Positions 48,120-60,312 of a stretch of 64,000 nucleotides of DNA are shown here, piece by piece. The position numbers and the translations under genes were made by a program. The DNA comes from Streptomyces ardesiacus (GTDB lineage Bacteria > Actinomycetota > Actinomycetes > Streptomycetales > Streptomycetaceae): NCBI RefSeq assembly GCF_003112575.1, contig NZ_BEWC01000008.1, positions 558,001 through 622,000 of the forward strand, written 5' to 3'. The notes beneath the pieces are model-generated. The model searched no databases, had not been told where the DNA came from, and saw nothing but the letters and a program-made list of their open reading frames with translations. Each line of letters opens with the position of its first letter. Position 1 is the stretch's first letter.

Positions 48120-49015
48120 CGCGCGACCGCACCGTTCGTGCCGGGCGTCACGATGCCGACCCCGAGCTGGTGCAGCACGTACCCCAGCGCGTCGGCGAGG
48201 CTGGCCCGGGTGACCACCGTGCCCAGGTCCAGGCCGAGGTGGACCATGGTCTGCGCGATCGCGGGCCGGATGCCGGAGACGATGCACTCGGCGCCCATGA
48301 GCCGGGCCGCCGCGACCGTCTTCATCAGGTGCTGGGCCACCAGCGAGTCGACGGTCGGCACACCGGTGATGTCGAGGATCGCGTAGCGCGCCTGCTGCTC
48401 GACGACGGACTCCAGCAGGGTCTCCATCACCACCTGGCTGCGCGCGCTGTCCAGCGTGCCGATCAGCGGCACCGCCACGATGCCGTCCCACAGTTTGATG
48501 ACCGGCGTGGCCACCTCCAGCAGCTGCAGCCGCTGGCGGTCGATGAGCGCCTGGCCCTCGCTGAGCGCCGTCTGCATGACCACGACCCGCAGGGTCCCCA
48601 TCAGCACGCTCAGCGTGGTGACACAGGCCCGGACGTGCTCGGCCGTGGCGTCCTCGGGCAGGTCGGACACGAGCAGGTTCTCGACGGGGGGACGCAGCGC
48701 GGCCAGCTCGCTGGAGACCTGAGCAGTGCTCAGACCGGCGCGCGAGCGGGCCGCGCCCATCCGCGCCAACTGCTCGCGCACCGCCGTGAACCCGGCCGCG
48801 TCCGGGTCCTCCACCCGCGCCGCGTCCGCGACTTGCGCCAGCGCGTCCACGACGGCCTTGCCCGCCTCCACCGCCTCGTCCCGCGAGAGGGTGAACACGG
48901 TCCGGAACACGGGCTCGTCCGACCACCGCTGGGCGATCTGCTCACGCCGGCGCCGCAGGAAGTCCCTGATCTCGCGCGTCGGCACTGCCGCCGTTCCCTC
49001 CGCCTCTTCCGGCAC
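48116..49015 (-). CDS. rsbR: RsbR-like STAS co-antagonist
   Basis: A 299-residue RsbR-type sensor. The N-terminal 165 residues are an RsbRD-like all-helical domain (IRDFLRRRREQIAQRWSDEP) and not a globin, followed by the linker helix LIDRQRLQLLEVATPVIKLW and a STAS domain with YAILDITGVPTVDSLVAQHL bearing the phosphorylatable Thr/Ser positions. It forms the stressosome with RsbS. GTG 49015 is chosen because GAGGAG lies 8 bases upstream; GTG 49024 would touch it. First gene of the five-gene operon ending at 44454. Confidence 0.88.
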   Translation of the reverse strand: MPEEAEGTAAVPTREIRDFLRRRREQIAQRWSDEPVFRTVFTLSRDEAVEAGKAVVDALAQVADAARVEDPDAAGFTAVREQLARMGAARSRAGLSTAQVSSELAALRPPVENLLVSDLPEDATAEHVRACVTTLSVLMGTLRVVVMQTALSEGQALIDRQRLQLLEVATPVIKLWDGIVAVPLIGTLDSARSQVVMETLLESVVEQQARYAILDITGVPTVDSLVAQHLMKTVAAARLMGAECIVSGIRPAIAQTMVHLGLDLGTVVTRASLADALGYVLHQLGVGIVTPGTNGAVAR

Positions 49016-49172
49016 CTGTCCCACTCCTCATCCGCGTTGCGCCGCACCTCGCCCCCCTCGGGGCGACGTGCCGACGACGTGACTCTGCCGGGCGACAACT
49101 GTAACCACCCGCCGACCTGGCACGGCACCCGCTTCCGCACGACCGGTCCGGAGGAGACGTGGGGCAGGACGC

Positions 49173-49565
49173 TCAGGCGTCGGGCACCTGCGGACCCTCC
49201 GGGTGCGCGTCGACGCGGGCCAGCGCCTCGTCGACGCTCTGGGAGACCGGCACGGTGATGCTCACCCCCGTCAGGTCCAGGACGCGCAGCACCGCCGGGG
49301 CCGGCGAGATGATGTGCACGCTGCCCGGCAGGTCGCGGGCCTCCTGGTAGACGCGCAGGATGATGTTCATGCCGGACGAGTCCATGAAGGGCACCTGGGA
49401 CAGGTCCAGCAGGAAGTGGCGCCGGCCGTGGTGGAGCTGGTTGGCCAGGTGGTGCTGGAACTCGGTCGCGGTGTCGACGTCCAGGTAGCCCTCCACCTTG
49501 AGCAGGGCGACGTCCTGGCGGGGCAGCGTCACCTCGACGGACAGCGGGTTCTGGGCTATGGGCAC
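49173..49565 (-). CDS. RsbV-like anti-sigma factor antagonist (STAS)
   Basis: A 130-residue STAS protein. FLLDLSQVPFMDSSGMNIIL holds the DSSG phosphorylation site of RsbV/SpoIIAA antagonists, which free a sigma factor by capturing its RsbW-type partner. GTG 49565 is preferred since GGAGG lies 5 bases upstream; TTG 49580 is less likely. A near-consensus SigB-type promoter (49626-49650) is about 60 bases upstream. Between two phosphatase systems (RsbU-like at 44454 and ANTAR-PP2C at 49684), it is the natural substrate for either. Confidence 0.88.
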   Translation of the reverse strand: MPIAQNPLSVEVTLPRQDVALLKVEGYLDVDTATEFQHHLANQLHHGRRHFLLDLSQVPFMDSSGMNIILRVYQEARDLPGSVHIISPAPAVLRVLDLTGVSITVPVSQSVDEALARVDAHPEGPQVPDA

Positions 49566-49625
49566 GTGTACCTCCAACAATGCGGCGGCGCGGCGGACCG
49601 TCGTGTGGCCCGCCGCGCCCGGCGG

Positions 49626-49650
49626 TTACCCCCGAATCCCCACTCCACAC
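49626..49650 (-). promoter_or_regulatory. near-consensus SigB-type promoter upstream of the STAS gene
   Basis: Minus strand GTGT (plus 49647-49650), 15 bases, GGGTAA (plus 49626-49631). It differs from GNNT-N14-16-GGGTAC/T only in the last base of the -10. Expected start near 49618. Confidence 0.45.
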
Positions 49651-49683
49651 CTGCCCCCGGGCAACCGGCTCGCGCGGGGCGTC

Positions 49684-52163
49684 TCAGCCGACCCGTATGC
49701 CCACCAGACACGTGTCGTCGTCCGTGTCCGACCTGCTGTAGGTCAGCAGCCGGTCCAGGTGCTGGTCCAGGCTGTTCGGCGTCGGGCGCACCGTGCTCAG
49801 CAACTGGGTCAGCGCCTCCTCCACCGGGCGGTCGCGGCGTTCGATCAGACCGTCGGTGTACATCAGCAGCGTGTCCCCGGACGCCAGCTCCGCCTCGGCC
49901 TCCTCGTACGCCGCCTCCGCCGCCGCCCCCAGCAGCATGCCCCTGACCAGCGGCAGCGGCTCCGCGCCCGGACCGCGCACCAGCACCGGCGGCAGGTGGC
50001 CGGCCCTGGCCCAGCGCAGCGTGCGCCGCACCGGGTCGTACAGGCCGCACACCGCCGTCGCGGTGACCCCGCCCGTCAGATGGTGCGCCACGATGTTCAG
50101 CCAGGACAGCAGCTGCCCCGGACCGGCCCCGGTCACCGCCAGCCCGCGCAGCGCGTTGCGCAGCACCACCATGCTGGTCGCCGCCTCTATCCCGTGCCCG
50201 GCGACGTCCCCCACGCACAGCAGCACCAGCCCGCTCGGCAGCATCACCGCGTCGTACCAGTCGCCGCCCACGAGCTGTTCCGTCTCCGCGGGCCGGTACC
50301 GGACGGCCACCTGGAGGTCGGGCACCTGCAAGGGAGTCTGGGCCGGCGGCATGATGGCGTGCTGCAGTTGCAGGGTCAGCCGGGCGCGCTCCCTGGCCTG
50401 CTGCTCGGTGTGCGCGAGCTGGTCGCGCGTCGCGGCGAGCGCCACCTCCGTCCAGTGCTGGGCCGAGATGTCCTGACAGGCGCCCCGTACCAGCAGCAGC
50501 CGGTCGTCGGTGTCCAGGACCGGCTCGGCCACCACCCGCACGTGCCGGGTCACCCCGTCGGGCCGGCGCAGCCGGAACGCCGCCGACGCCGGCCGCCGGT
50601 GGTGCAGCAGCGTGCGCAGGAACCGCCCGATGGTGACCGCGTCGTCCGGGTGGGCGTGCGCGGCCAGCTCCTCCAGCGGCACCGGGGTGCTGGTGTGCGG
50701 GCGGCCGTACAGGTCGAAGAGCTGGGCGTTCCAGGTGATCTCGCCGGTGAGCAGGTTCTCCTCGAAACCGCCGATGCGGCCGAGCCGCTGGGCGTGCTGG
50801 AGGAGGCTGGCCAGCCGGGCCGTCTCGTCCTCGATGCGCCAGATGAGCAGGACGGCGTTGCCGTGCCGGCTGACACTGATGTCCGCGACGGCCGACAGCG
50901 GCACCTGGTCCACCAGCGCGGTCAGGTTGAGGTGCCGGGCCCGGAACGGCTCGCCCGTGGCGTACACCCGCTCCACGCTCTGGAACAGCTCGCTTTCCCC
51001 GGCGGCCATCGGATAGGCCTCGAGCAGCAGCGCGCCGCCCACGACGGCACGGGGCCGCCCGGCCGGGTCCATGAAGCGGTTGTTCACGTGCTGGATGCGG
51101 AAGTCCGCCAGGTGCCCCGCCGCGTCCAGGTGCGGCACCAGCACCAGGGCGGGGTCGTGCAGCCCGTCGGCCAGGTCCATCAGCTCCACCGCGTCCGGGA
51201 TGACCCGCGGCTCCTGCCCGGGACCGCGCGGCGGCGAGTACGACTCCAGCGTGTGCGCGCACAGCTCCGCCAGGGCCTCCACCTGACGCACGACCTGCGG
51301 CGGCTGCGGGGCCAGCGGCGCCGGCCAGGCGATCTCCAGCACGCCGTGGATGCGCCCCCCGGTGCCCGCGGGCACCGCGACCCGGCCGCCGTCCGGGTAC
51401 TGGTGCCGTCCCACGCTGGGCAGCCCCGTTCCGGCGAGGGAGGCGAACCACTGCCCCGAGCGCTCGGTCAGACCGCACCGGGCCACCGTCGCCACGTCCG
51501 GCGGCACGTAGCGCCAGCGGGCCGCCTCGGCCGGAGGGAACCCGGCGCTGCCCACCAGGGTCAGCGACCCGTCGTGGCCGGCCGCCCAGATGGCCACCGC
51601 GACCGCGCCCAGCGGCCGCAGCGCCTGCTCCAGCAGCGCGTCGGCGACGGCCTGGGTGTCGTCCGCCGCCAGCGCGCCGCTCTCGGCGGCCCGCAGCCGT
51701 ACGGCGGCCGACTCGGCCGCCGCCTCCCCGGCCTCCGCGGTGTCCGCTCCCCGTGCGTCGTCCGCGCTCTCCCCGGGAGCCGTGGCCCGTACGGCGGCGG
51801 TGGCCGCGAGGAACGCCTCGGTCACCTCCGACATGCGGTCGCGGGCGGCCTGGTTGATGACGTCGACCGCGAACTCCAGCGGCGTCGCCCGGGACTGCTC
51901 GGCCAGCTCGGCCAGCTGCCGGGCGGCCTCGGCCGGACCGCAGCCGAGCCGTGCGACCAGGACGCCCTTGGCCAGCTCGATCAGCGCCCGGCCCTCGGCC
52001 TCCGCCTGGGCGGCGCGCACCTCGCGGCTGAGCCGGTCGACGGTGGCCGCCAGCCTGCCCACGGGGGACAGCGGGGTCATGCCGTCCGGGCCGGAACCGG
52101 ACCCGGGTGCGGACCCGGACCGCCGGACGTCACCGGCGGGGCCGCCGTACTGCTCGGGCGTGT

Positions 52164-52167
<4 letters not shown>
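49684..52167 (-). CDS. ANTAR-GAF-PAS-PP2C signalling phosphatase
   Basis: An 827-residue regulator. Residues 35-100 are ANTAR-like (EGRALIELAKGVLVARLGCG, AAARQLAELAEQSRAT), a domain that usually binds RNA hairpins to block termination. A GAF-like part follows (roughly 150-300), then PAS domains (about 320-440, FRIQHVNNRFMDPAGRP, and 455-560, GGFEENLLTGEITWNAQLFD), and a C-terminal SpoIIE/PP2C domain (LQLQHAIMPPAQTPLQVPDL, VGGDWYDAVMLPSG, GDVAGHGIEAATSMVVLR, YTDGLIERR, DDDTCLVGIR). The ATG overlaps the HAMP kinase stop (ATGA), so the two are made together. It probably dephosphorylates an STAS antagonist such as the one at 49173. Layout partly recalls OsaC of S. coelicolor, but an RsbW domain is absent. 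Confidence 0.86.
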
Positions 52168-56159
<3,992 letters not shown>

Positions 56160-56183
56160 GCGCATCCTCGTTCCGCTCCCCGG

Positions 56184-56203
56184 GAGTCCTCGCGCGAGGA
56201 CTC
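56184..56203. promoter_or_regulatory. perfect 20-bp palindrome upstream of the HAMP kinase
   Basis: GAGTCCTCGC followed directly by GCGAGGACTC, centred 35 bases before the kinase ATG. A dimeric repressor site or a leader hairpin are both possible. Confidence 0.6.
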
Positions 56204-56374
56204 GCCACCCCCTCCGGACCGCTCGGCCGGTCCGGCTTCCGTGCCCGCGTCCGCGCAGTTCACGGAGTGCCCCCAGCAGAAAAATACGTCAGAGGCTAAC
56301 CCAGCTTCCGGGCGGGGACAAAGCGGTGTGTCACCCGGCCGGACGCGTACCCCCGGACGGGTCGTGCCGGGCCC

Positions 56375-56399
56375 GATTGCGGCGGGCACGGCCGGGTAT
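56375..56399 (+). promoter_or_regulatory. SigB-type promoter upstream of the PRC-barrel gene, exact consensus match
   Basis: GATT (56375-56378), 15 bases, GGGTAT (56394-56399) matches GNNT-N14-16-GGGTAC/T. Expected start near 56406, giving a leader of about 70 bases. Confidence 0.65.
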
Positions 56400-56477
56400 C
56401 CGCTGCTGTGGAGCCGGTCCGGCCCGTCGCGTCCGCCCGGCCCCACGGTCGTCACCGACACGGGAGGGAAAGGCAGC

Positions 56478-56849
56478 GTGCCGATGGAGAGCATCTGGTC
56501 GTACACGGCGGACAGCGGTCACGAGGAAGTGGCCGACCTGACGGGCTGCACCGTCGTCGCCGACGACGGCACCATCGGGCAGGTGGACCGGCAGGCCGAG
56601 CACTTCGGCATGCGCCACCTCGTCGTCGACACCGGTGTCTGGGTGTTCGGCCGCAGCGTCCTGGTGCCGGTGGGACTGATCCGCGGCATCGACGCCGAGG
56701 CCCGCACGGTCACGCTGAACTGCACCAGGGCCCAGGTCAAGGCCGCGCCCAGGTTCCGGACCGACAGCGAGACGATGGACCGCGACTACCTGGCGTCCGT
56801 CGGCGACTACTACCACCGGCTGCCGCCGCGGGAGAGCCCCGCGACCTGA
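56478..56849 (+). CDS. PRC-barrel domain protein
   Basis: A 123-residue protein with one PRC-barrel: DLTGCTVVADDGTIGQVDRQ, HLVVDTGVWVFGRSVLVPVG and LIRGIDAEARTVTLNCTRAQ, with a C-terminal RDYLASVGDYYHRLP tail. It probably forms a small beta-barrel; role unknown, but its SigB-type promoter and stress-gene surroundings suggest a general stress protein. GTG 56478 follows GAAAGG by 4 bases; ATG 56484 is an alternative. An RsbW-type gene follows 40 bases later, likely co-transcribed. Confidence 0.82.
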   Translation: MPMESIWSYTADSGHEEVADLTGCTVVADDGTIGQVDRQAEHFGMRHLVVDTGVWVFGRSVLVPVGLIRGIDAEARTVTLNCTRAQVKAAPRFRTDSETMDRDYLASVGDYYHRLPPRESPAT

Positions 56850-56889
56850 CCGGACCCACCAGCACGCGGACCACGGGGAAACCACCGAC

Positions 56890-57363
56890 ATGCGCCCAGC
56901 CGACCGGACCACCACGCCCGCCACAGCCGTCGCGGCACCCTGCGACGTCGCGCCCGCCGCCCCGCCCGCGCCGGGTGCCGGGGCCAGTGCGGCGGCGGCA
57001 CGGGCGTACGCGGAGTGGGTGGCGCGGACGTGGCGGGACGGTCTGGGCCGCGAGGTGCGCGAGGAGGACGTCGTCGACCTGCTGCTCGTGGTCTCGGAAC
57101 TGGTCACCAACGCGATCCGGCACGGCGGCGGACTGGCCGGTTTCGAGGCCCGGCCGACGCGAGAGGGGCTGTGGATCGCCGTCCACGACCACAACACGGT
57201 GGTGCCCCGGGCCGCGTCCGCGTTCCCCACCACCCACCCCGGCGGCGGCTACGGCTGGCCGCTCGTCGCCCGTCTCGCCCGGCACGTCCGCGTCGGTCCG
57301 CGCCCGGAGGGCGGCAAGACGATCAGCGCGCTGGTGCCCCTGCGGGCCGCGGACACCCCGTGA
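56890..57363 (+). CDS. ATP-binding protein, RsbW-type
   Basis: A 157-residue HATPase_c_2 protein with a 35-residue Ala/Pro-rich leader. N-box VVSELVTNAIRHGGG, AVHDHNTVVPR in the G1 place, HPGGGYGWPLVARLARHVRV in the G2 place. It resembles the copy at 37181 closely in its last third. Probably in one transcript with the PRC-barrel gene under the SigB-type promoter. The stop codon lies in a 26-base tandem duplication. Confidence 0.84.
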   Translation: MRPADRTTTPATAVAAPCDVAPAAPPAPGAGASAAAARAYAEWVARTWRDGLGREVREEDVVDLLLVVSELVTNAIRHGGGLAGFEARPTREGLWIAVHDHNTVVPRAASAFPTTHPGGGYGWPLVARLARHVRVGPRPEGGKTISALVPLRAADTP

Positions 57364-57393
57364 CCGGCCGGGCCGCGGACACCCCCTGACCGG
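57343..57393. repeat. 26-bp tandem duplication spanning a stop codon
   Basis: Bases 57343-57367 and 57369-57393 agree at 24 of 25 positions. The first copy contains the TGA of the RsbW-type gene. Confidence 0.8.
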
Positions 57394-57398
57394 CGCGG

Positions 57399-57833
57399 TC
57401 ACCAGGGCAGGAAGACGTGGATGTCCTTGCCCTGCTCCCCGGTGACGACGCTCACCTGGTCGGACAGCGTGTGGATCAGGTGCCAGCCGATGCCGCCGCC
57501 CCCCTTGCTCGGATGGAAGGGCCGGGGCGCGGGTTCCGTCGTGCTCGTGTCGTGCATCACCACGTGCACGCCGTCGAAGGTGCGGCGCAGCCGCAGTTGG
57601 AACGGCCCCGGCGCGTACTGCACGGCGTTGGCCGCCAGCTCCGTGACGACGAGGAGTATGTCGTCCCAGTACTCGGGCGCCGCGGGCGGTGCCGCCCGGG
57701 CCAGGTCGTAGAGGAACTCCTCCGCGACCAGCCGCGCACCGGTCACGTTGTGCAGCTCCCCGGTGAAGCTGGCGGTGCGGTTCGTGATCTCCTCGGAAGC
57801 CAGTGTCCTGTCCCAACGCGACTCGGCTGCCAT
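57399..57833 (-). CDS. ATP-binding protein, RsbW-type
   Basis: A 144-residue HATPase_c_2 protein. N-box LVVTELAANAVQYAPG, MHDTSTTEPAPR as G1-like segment, SKGGGGIGWHLIHTLSDQVS as G2, VFLPW at the end. The N-terminal SFTGELHNVTGARLVAEEFL is the usual dimer helix region. ATG 57833 follows GGGAAGG by 4 bases. It is convergent with the previous RsbW-type gene, sharing the duplicated end region. Partner unknown. Confidence 0.84.
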   Translation of the reverse strand: MAAESRWDRTLASEEITNRTASFTGELHNVTGARLVAEEFLYDLARAAPPAAPEYWDDILLVVTELAANAVQYAPGPFQLRLRRTFDGVHVVMHDTSTTEPAPRPFHPSKGGGGIGWHLIHTLSDQVSVVTGEQGKDIHVFLPW

Positions 57834-57963
57834 TGCGCCTTCCCGGCCCGGCACCTGCCGGGCGTCGTTCCTTCTCCTTCGCATTCCCTGGGTTGTAAGT
57901 TCCCGTGCCGGGCGAACCTAGTCGCGCCGCGGTCGCCGGGCCAGGGGCGGGACGGAAGCCGGT

Positions 57964-59877
57964 TCAGCGCAGGAACACGTTGTCCGTGTCCTCCCAGCCG
58001 GCCGGCTCCCGGGGCGGCGGCTGGGCGGGCCAGCGGTGCGAGCGCGCCTCGTACATCGCGTCGATCTCCAGCGCGTAGGTCCGTACGATCTCGTCCCGCC
58101 GGAGCTTGAGCGACGGGGTGAGCAGTCCGCCGGCCACGTCGAAGGGGTCGGGCAGGACCCGGAAGACCCTGATGGACTCCGAGGGCGACACGGCGCTGTT
58201 GGCCGCGGCCACCGCCCGCGCGACCTCCTCCCGCAGCGCGTTCTCCTCGCGTGCCTCCCGGGCGGGGGCGTCGCCCGGCAGGGCCAGGGCCGCCCGCCAG
58301 TGCGCCAGGAACTCCGGCTCCAGCGTGATCAGCGCGCCGACGCAGGGCCGGTTGTCGCCCACCACCACGGCCTGGTGGACGAGCGGGTGCATCCGCAGCC
58401 GCTCCTCCAGGGCGGCCGGGGCCACGCTCTTGCCGCCGCTGGTGATGATGACGTCCTTCTTGCGGCCGGTGATCGCCAGGTAGTTCTCGTCGTCCAGGTG
58501 TCCGAGGTCGCCGGTGGCCAGCCAGCCGTCGCGCAGCACCGCGCGGGTGGCGGCCACGTCACCGACGTATCCCTGGAACAGGAACGGCCCGCGCACCAGG
58601 ATCTCCCCGTCGTCGGCCACCCGGACCTCCATGCCGGGCAGCACCTGCCCGACGGTGCCCGACTTCTCCCGGCCCCACGGCTGCATCGTCAGCCCGCCGC
58701 TGGTCTCGGTCAGACCGTAGCCGTCGTGGACGTAGACGCCGATCCCCTCGTAGAAGAGGGAGAGTTCGCGGCTGAGCGGCGAGCCGCCGGACGTCGCCCG
58801 GCCCACCCGGCCGCCCAGCGCGTCGCGCAGCCGCCGGTACACCGTCCGCTCGTACAGCGCGTGCTGCAGACGCAGGTCGAGACCGGGCCCGGGCCCCCTG
58901 CCGAGGCGCCGGCGCTCCAGCGCGGCGGCGAAGTCCCGCGCCGTGTCCGCGGCCCGCTCGAACAGGGCGCCGCGCCCCGCCCGCTGGGCCGTGCGCAGGA
59001 AATTCTTGTACATCTTCTCCAGCACCGACGGGACGGCGTACAGGTACGTCGGCCGGAAGGAACGCAGCGCCGAGGAGAGCGCCTCCGCGGTCGTCGTGGG
59101 CTCGTGCGCCATGAGGAGACCGCCCCGGACGCACAGGCTCTGGACCATCAGCCCGTACACGTGCGAGAAGGGGAGGAAGGCGAGGACGGCGCCCTGCTCT
59201 CCGGGCGGTGCCACCGTGTGGCCCCAGCCCGCCAGCAGCGTGTCGCACGGCCCGGCCAGAGCGCGGTGGCTCAGCGCGCAGCCCAGGGCCCGGCCGGAGG
59301 TGCCCGAGGTGTAGGCCACCACCGCCGTGGAGTCCGGCAGCACGATGCGGCGCAGGGAGTCGACGGAGGCGGACGGCAGGAGGGCGCCGCGCTGCACCAG
59401 CGTGTCCAGCGCGCCAGCGTCAAGCTGCCAGACGTGGCGCAGCGCGGGCAACGACGCGCACACCGAGCCGACGGTCATCACGCCCTGCTCGTCCTCGACC
59501 AGCACGCCCACGCAGCCCGCGTCCCGCAGGATCCACTCGACCTGGTCGCGCGAGGAGGTCGGGTGGACCGGCACCACCTCGGCGCCCACCGTCCACAGGG
59601 CGTAGCTGAAGATCGTCCACTCGTACCGGGTGCGGGCCAGGATCGCCACCCGGTCGCCCGGCGCGACGCCACCGGCGATCAGGCCCTTCGCCACGCCGAC
59701 CACCTCGTCGCGGAACCCGGCCGCCGTCACCTCGTCCCACCCCGCCGCCTGGCCGGGAGCACGGCGGCGGGCGAGCATCGGCAGGTCCGGCGTGCGGGCG
59801 GCCGTCTCGAAGAGGCTGTCGGCGAGCCCGCCGGTCAGCGGCGGGACGGTCCGGGGAGCGAGAGCGGGGTCGCGCAT
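57964..59877 (-). CDS. acyl-CoA ligase-like AMP-forming enzyme with altered P-loop
   Basis: A 637-residue ANL-superfamily protein like long-chain fatty acyl-CoA synthetases (adenylate, then thioester). Visible: AVVAYTSGTSGRALG (A3 loop), FLPFSHVYGLMVQSLCVRGG, YGLTETSGGLTMQP (A5), GDLGHLDDENYLAITGRKKD (A7/A8) and LLTPSLKLRR with the A10 Lys. The A3 loop should read TSGTTGxPKG; here it is TSGTSGRALG, without the conserved Lys, which may weaken ATP phosphate handling. AGGAG lies upstream of the start. It stands alone; no fatty acid genes are adjacent. Confidence 0.87.
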   Translation of the reverse strand: MRDPALAPRTVPPLTGGLADSLFETAARTPDLPMLARRRAPGQAAGWDEVTAAGFRDEVVGVAKGLIAGGVAPGDRVAILARTRYEWTIFSYALWTVGAEVVPVHPTSSRDQVEWILRDAGCVGVLVEDEQGVMTVGSVCASLPALRHVWQLDAGALDTLVQRGALLPSASVDSLRRIVLPDSTAVVAYTSGTSGRALGCALSHRALAGPCDTLLAGWGHTVAPPGEQGAVLAFLPFSHVYGLMVQSLCVRGGLLMAHEPTTTAEALSSALRSFRPTYLYAVPSVLEKMYKNFLRTAQRAGRGALFERAADTARDFAAALERRRLGRGPGPGLDLRLQHALYERTVYRRLRDALGGRVGRATSGGSPLSRELSLFYEGIGVYVHDGYGLTETSGGLTMQPWGREKSGTVGQVLPGMEVRVADDGEILVRGPFLFQGYVGDVAATRAVLRDGWLATGDLGHLDDENYLAITGRKKDVIITSGGKSVAPAALEERLRMHPLVHQAVVVGDNRPCVGALITLEPEFLAHWRAALALPGDAPAREAREENALREEVARAVAAANSAVSPSESIRVFRVLPDPFDVAGGLLTPSLKLRRDEIVRTYALEIDAMYEARSHRWPAQPPPREPAGWEDTDNVFLR

Positions 59878-60032
59878 GTACGCCGGCTCCTGACGTGTAC
59901 GGACGGTGACGCCGCCGACGGGGACCGTGGTCGGCGGTGCTCGGAGGCTAGCCCAGCCGCGGGCGGCGGGGGACCGGGACGGCGGAAGTGTTCCCGCCCG
60001 GTGATCCGGCCCGATCGGGGGACTCGGGGGAC

Positions 60033-60269
60033 ATGACCTACGTGAACCCCGACCCCGACCCCCGAGTCAGCACCGGTCTGGAGCCCGGCGGCGGCGTGCC
60101 GCCCGGGGAGACCCCGCCGGCGGAGAGCAGCATGCCCGAGGCCGGACCCCAGGACCTGCCCATCAACCCGGCCAAGGGGTGGGCCAAGGGGCCGATGGCC
60201 CTGATCCTCGCGGTCGTGCTGATCTTCGCGGCGGGTCTCCTGGGCTACGCCCTGGCCCTGATCTACTGA
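60033..60269 (+). CDS. DUF6480 small membrane protein
   Basis: A 78-residue protein: a Pro/Gly-rich N-terminal half (DPDPRVSTGLEPGGGVPPGE), the family motif INPAKGWAKGP, and one C-terminal membrane helix (MALILAVVLIFAAGLLGYAL). This is the actinobacterial DUF6480 layout; function unknown. GGGGG precedes ATG 60033. Convergent with the carboxylate-amine ligase gene. Confidence 0.8.
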   Translation: MTYVNPDPDPRVSTGLEPGGGVPPGETPPAESSMPEAGPQDLPINPAKGWAKGPMALILAVVLIFAAGLLGYALALIY

Positions 60270-60312
60270 GCACGCGGGGGCGCGGATCCGCCGGGCCCGA
60301 GCCGACGGCGTC

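Larger units (their letters stand above)
56160..56477. other. divergent control region between the HAMP kinase and PRC-barrel genes
   Basis: No gene in 318 bases. On the kinase side there is a perfect 20-base palindrome (56184-56203) and a second hairpin (56214-56220 with 56229-56235). On the PRC-barrel side there is an exact SigB-type promoter (56375-56399). The A-rich patch at 56279-56286 is the only A+T-rich spot. Confidence 0.7.
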
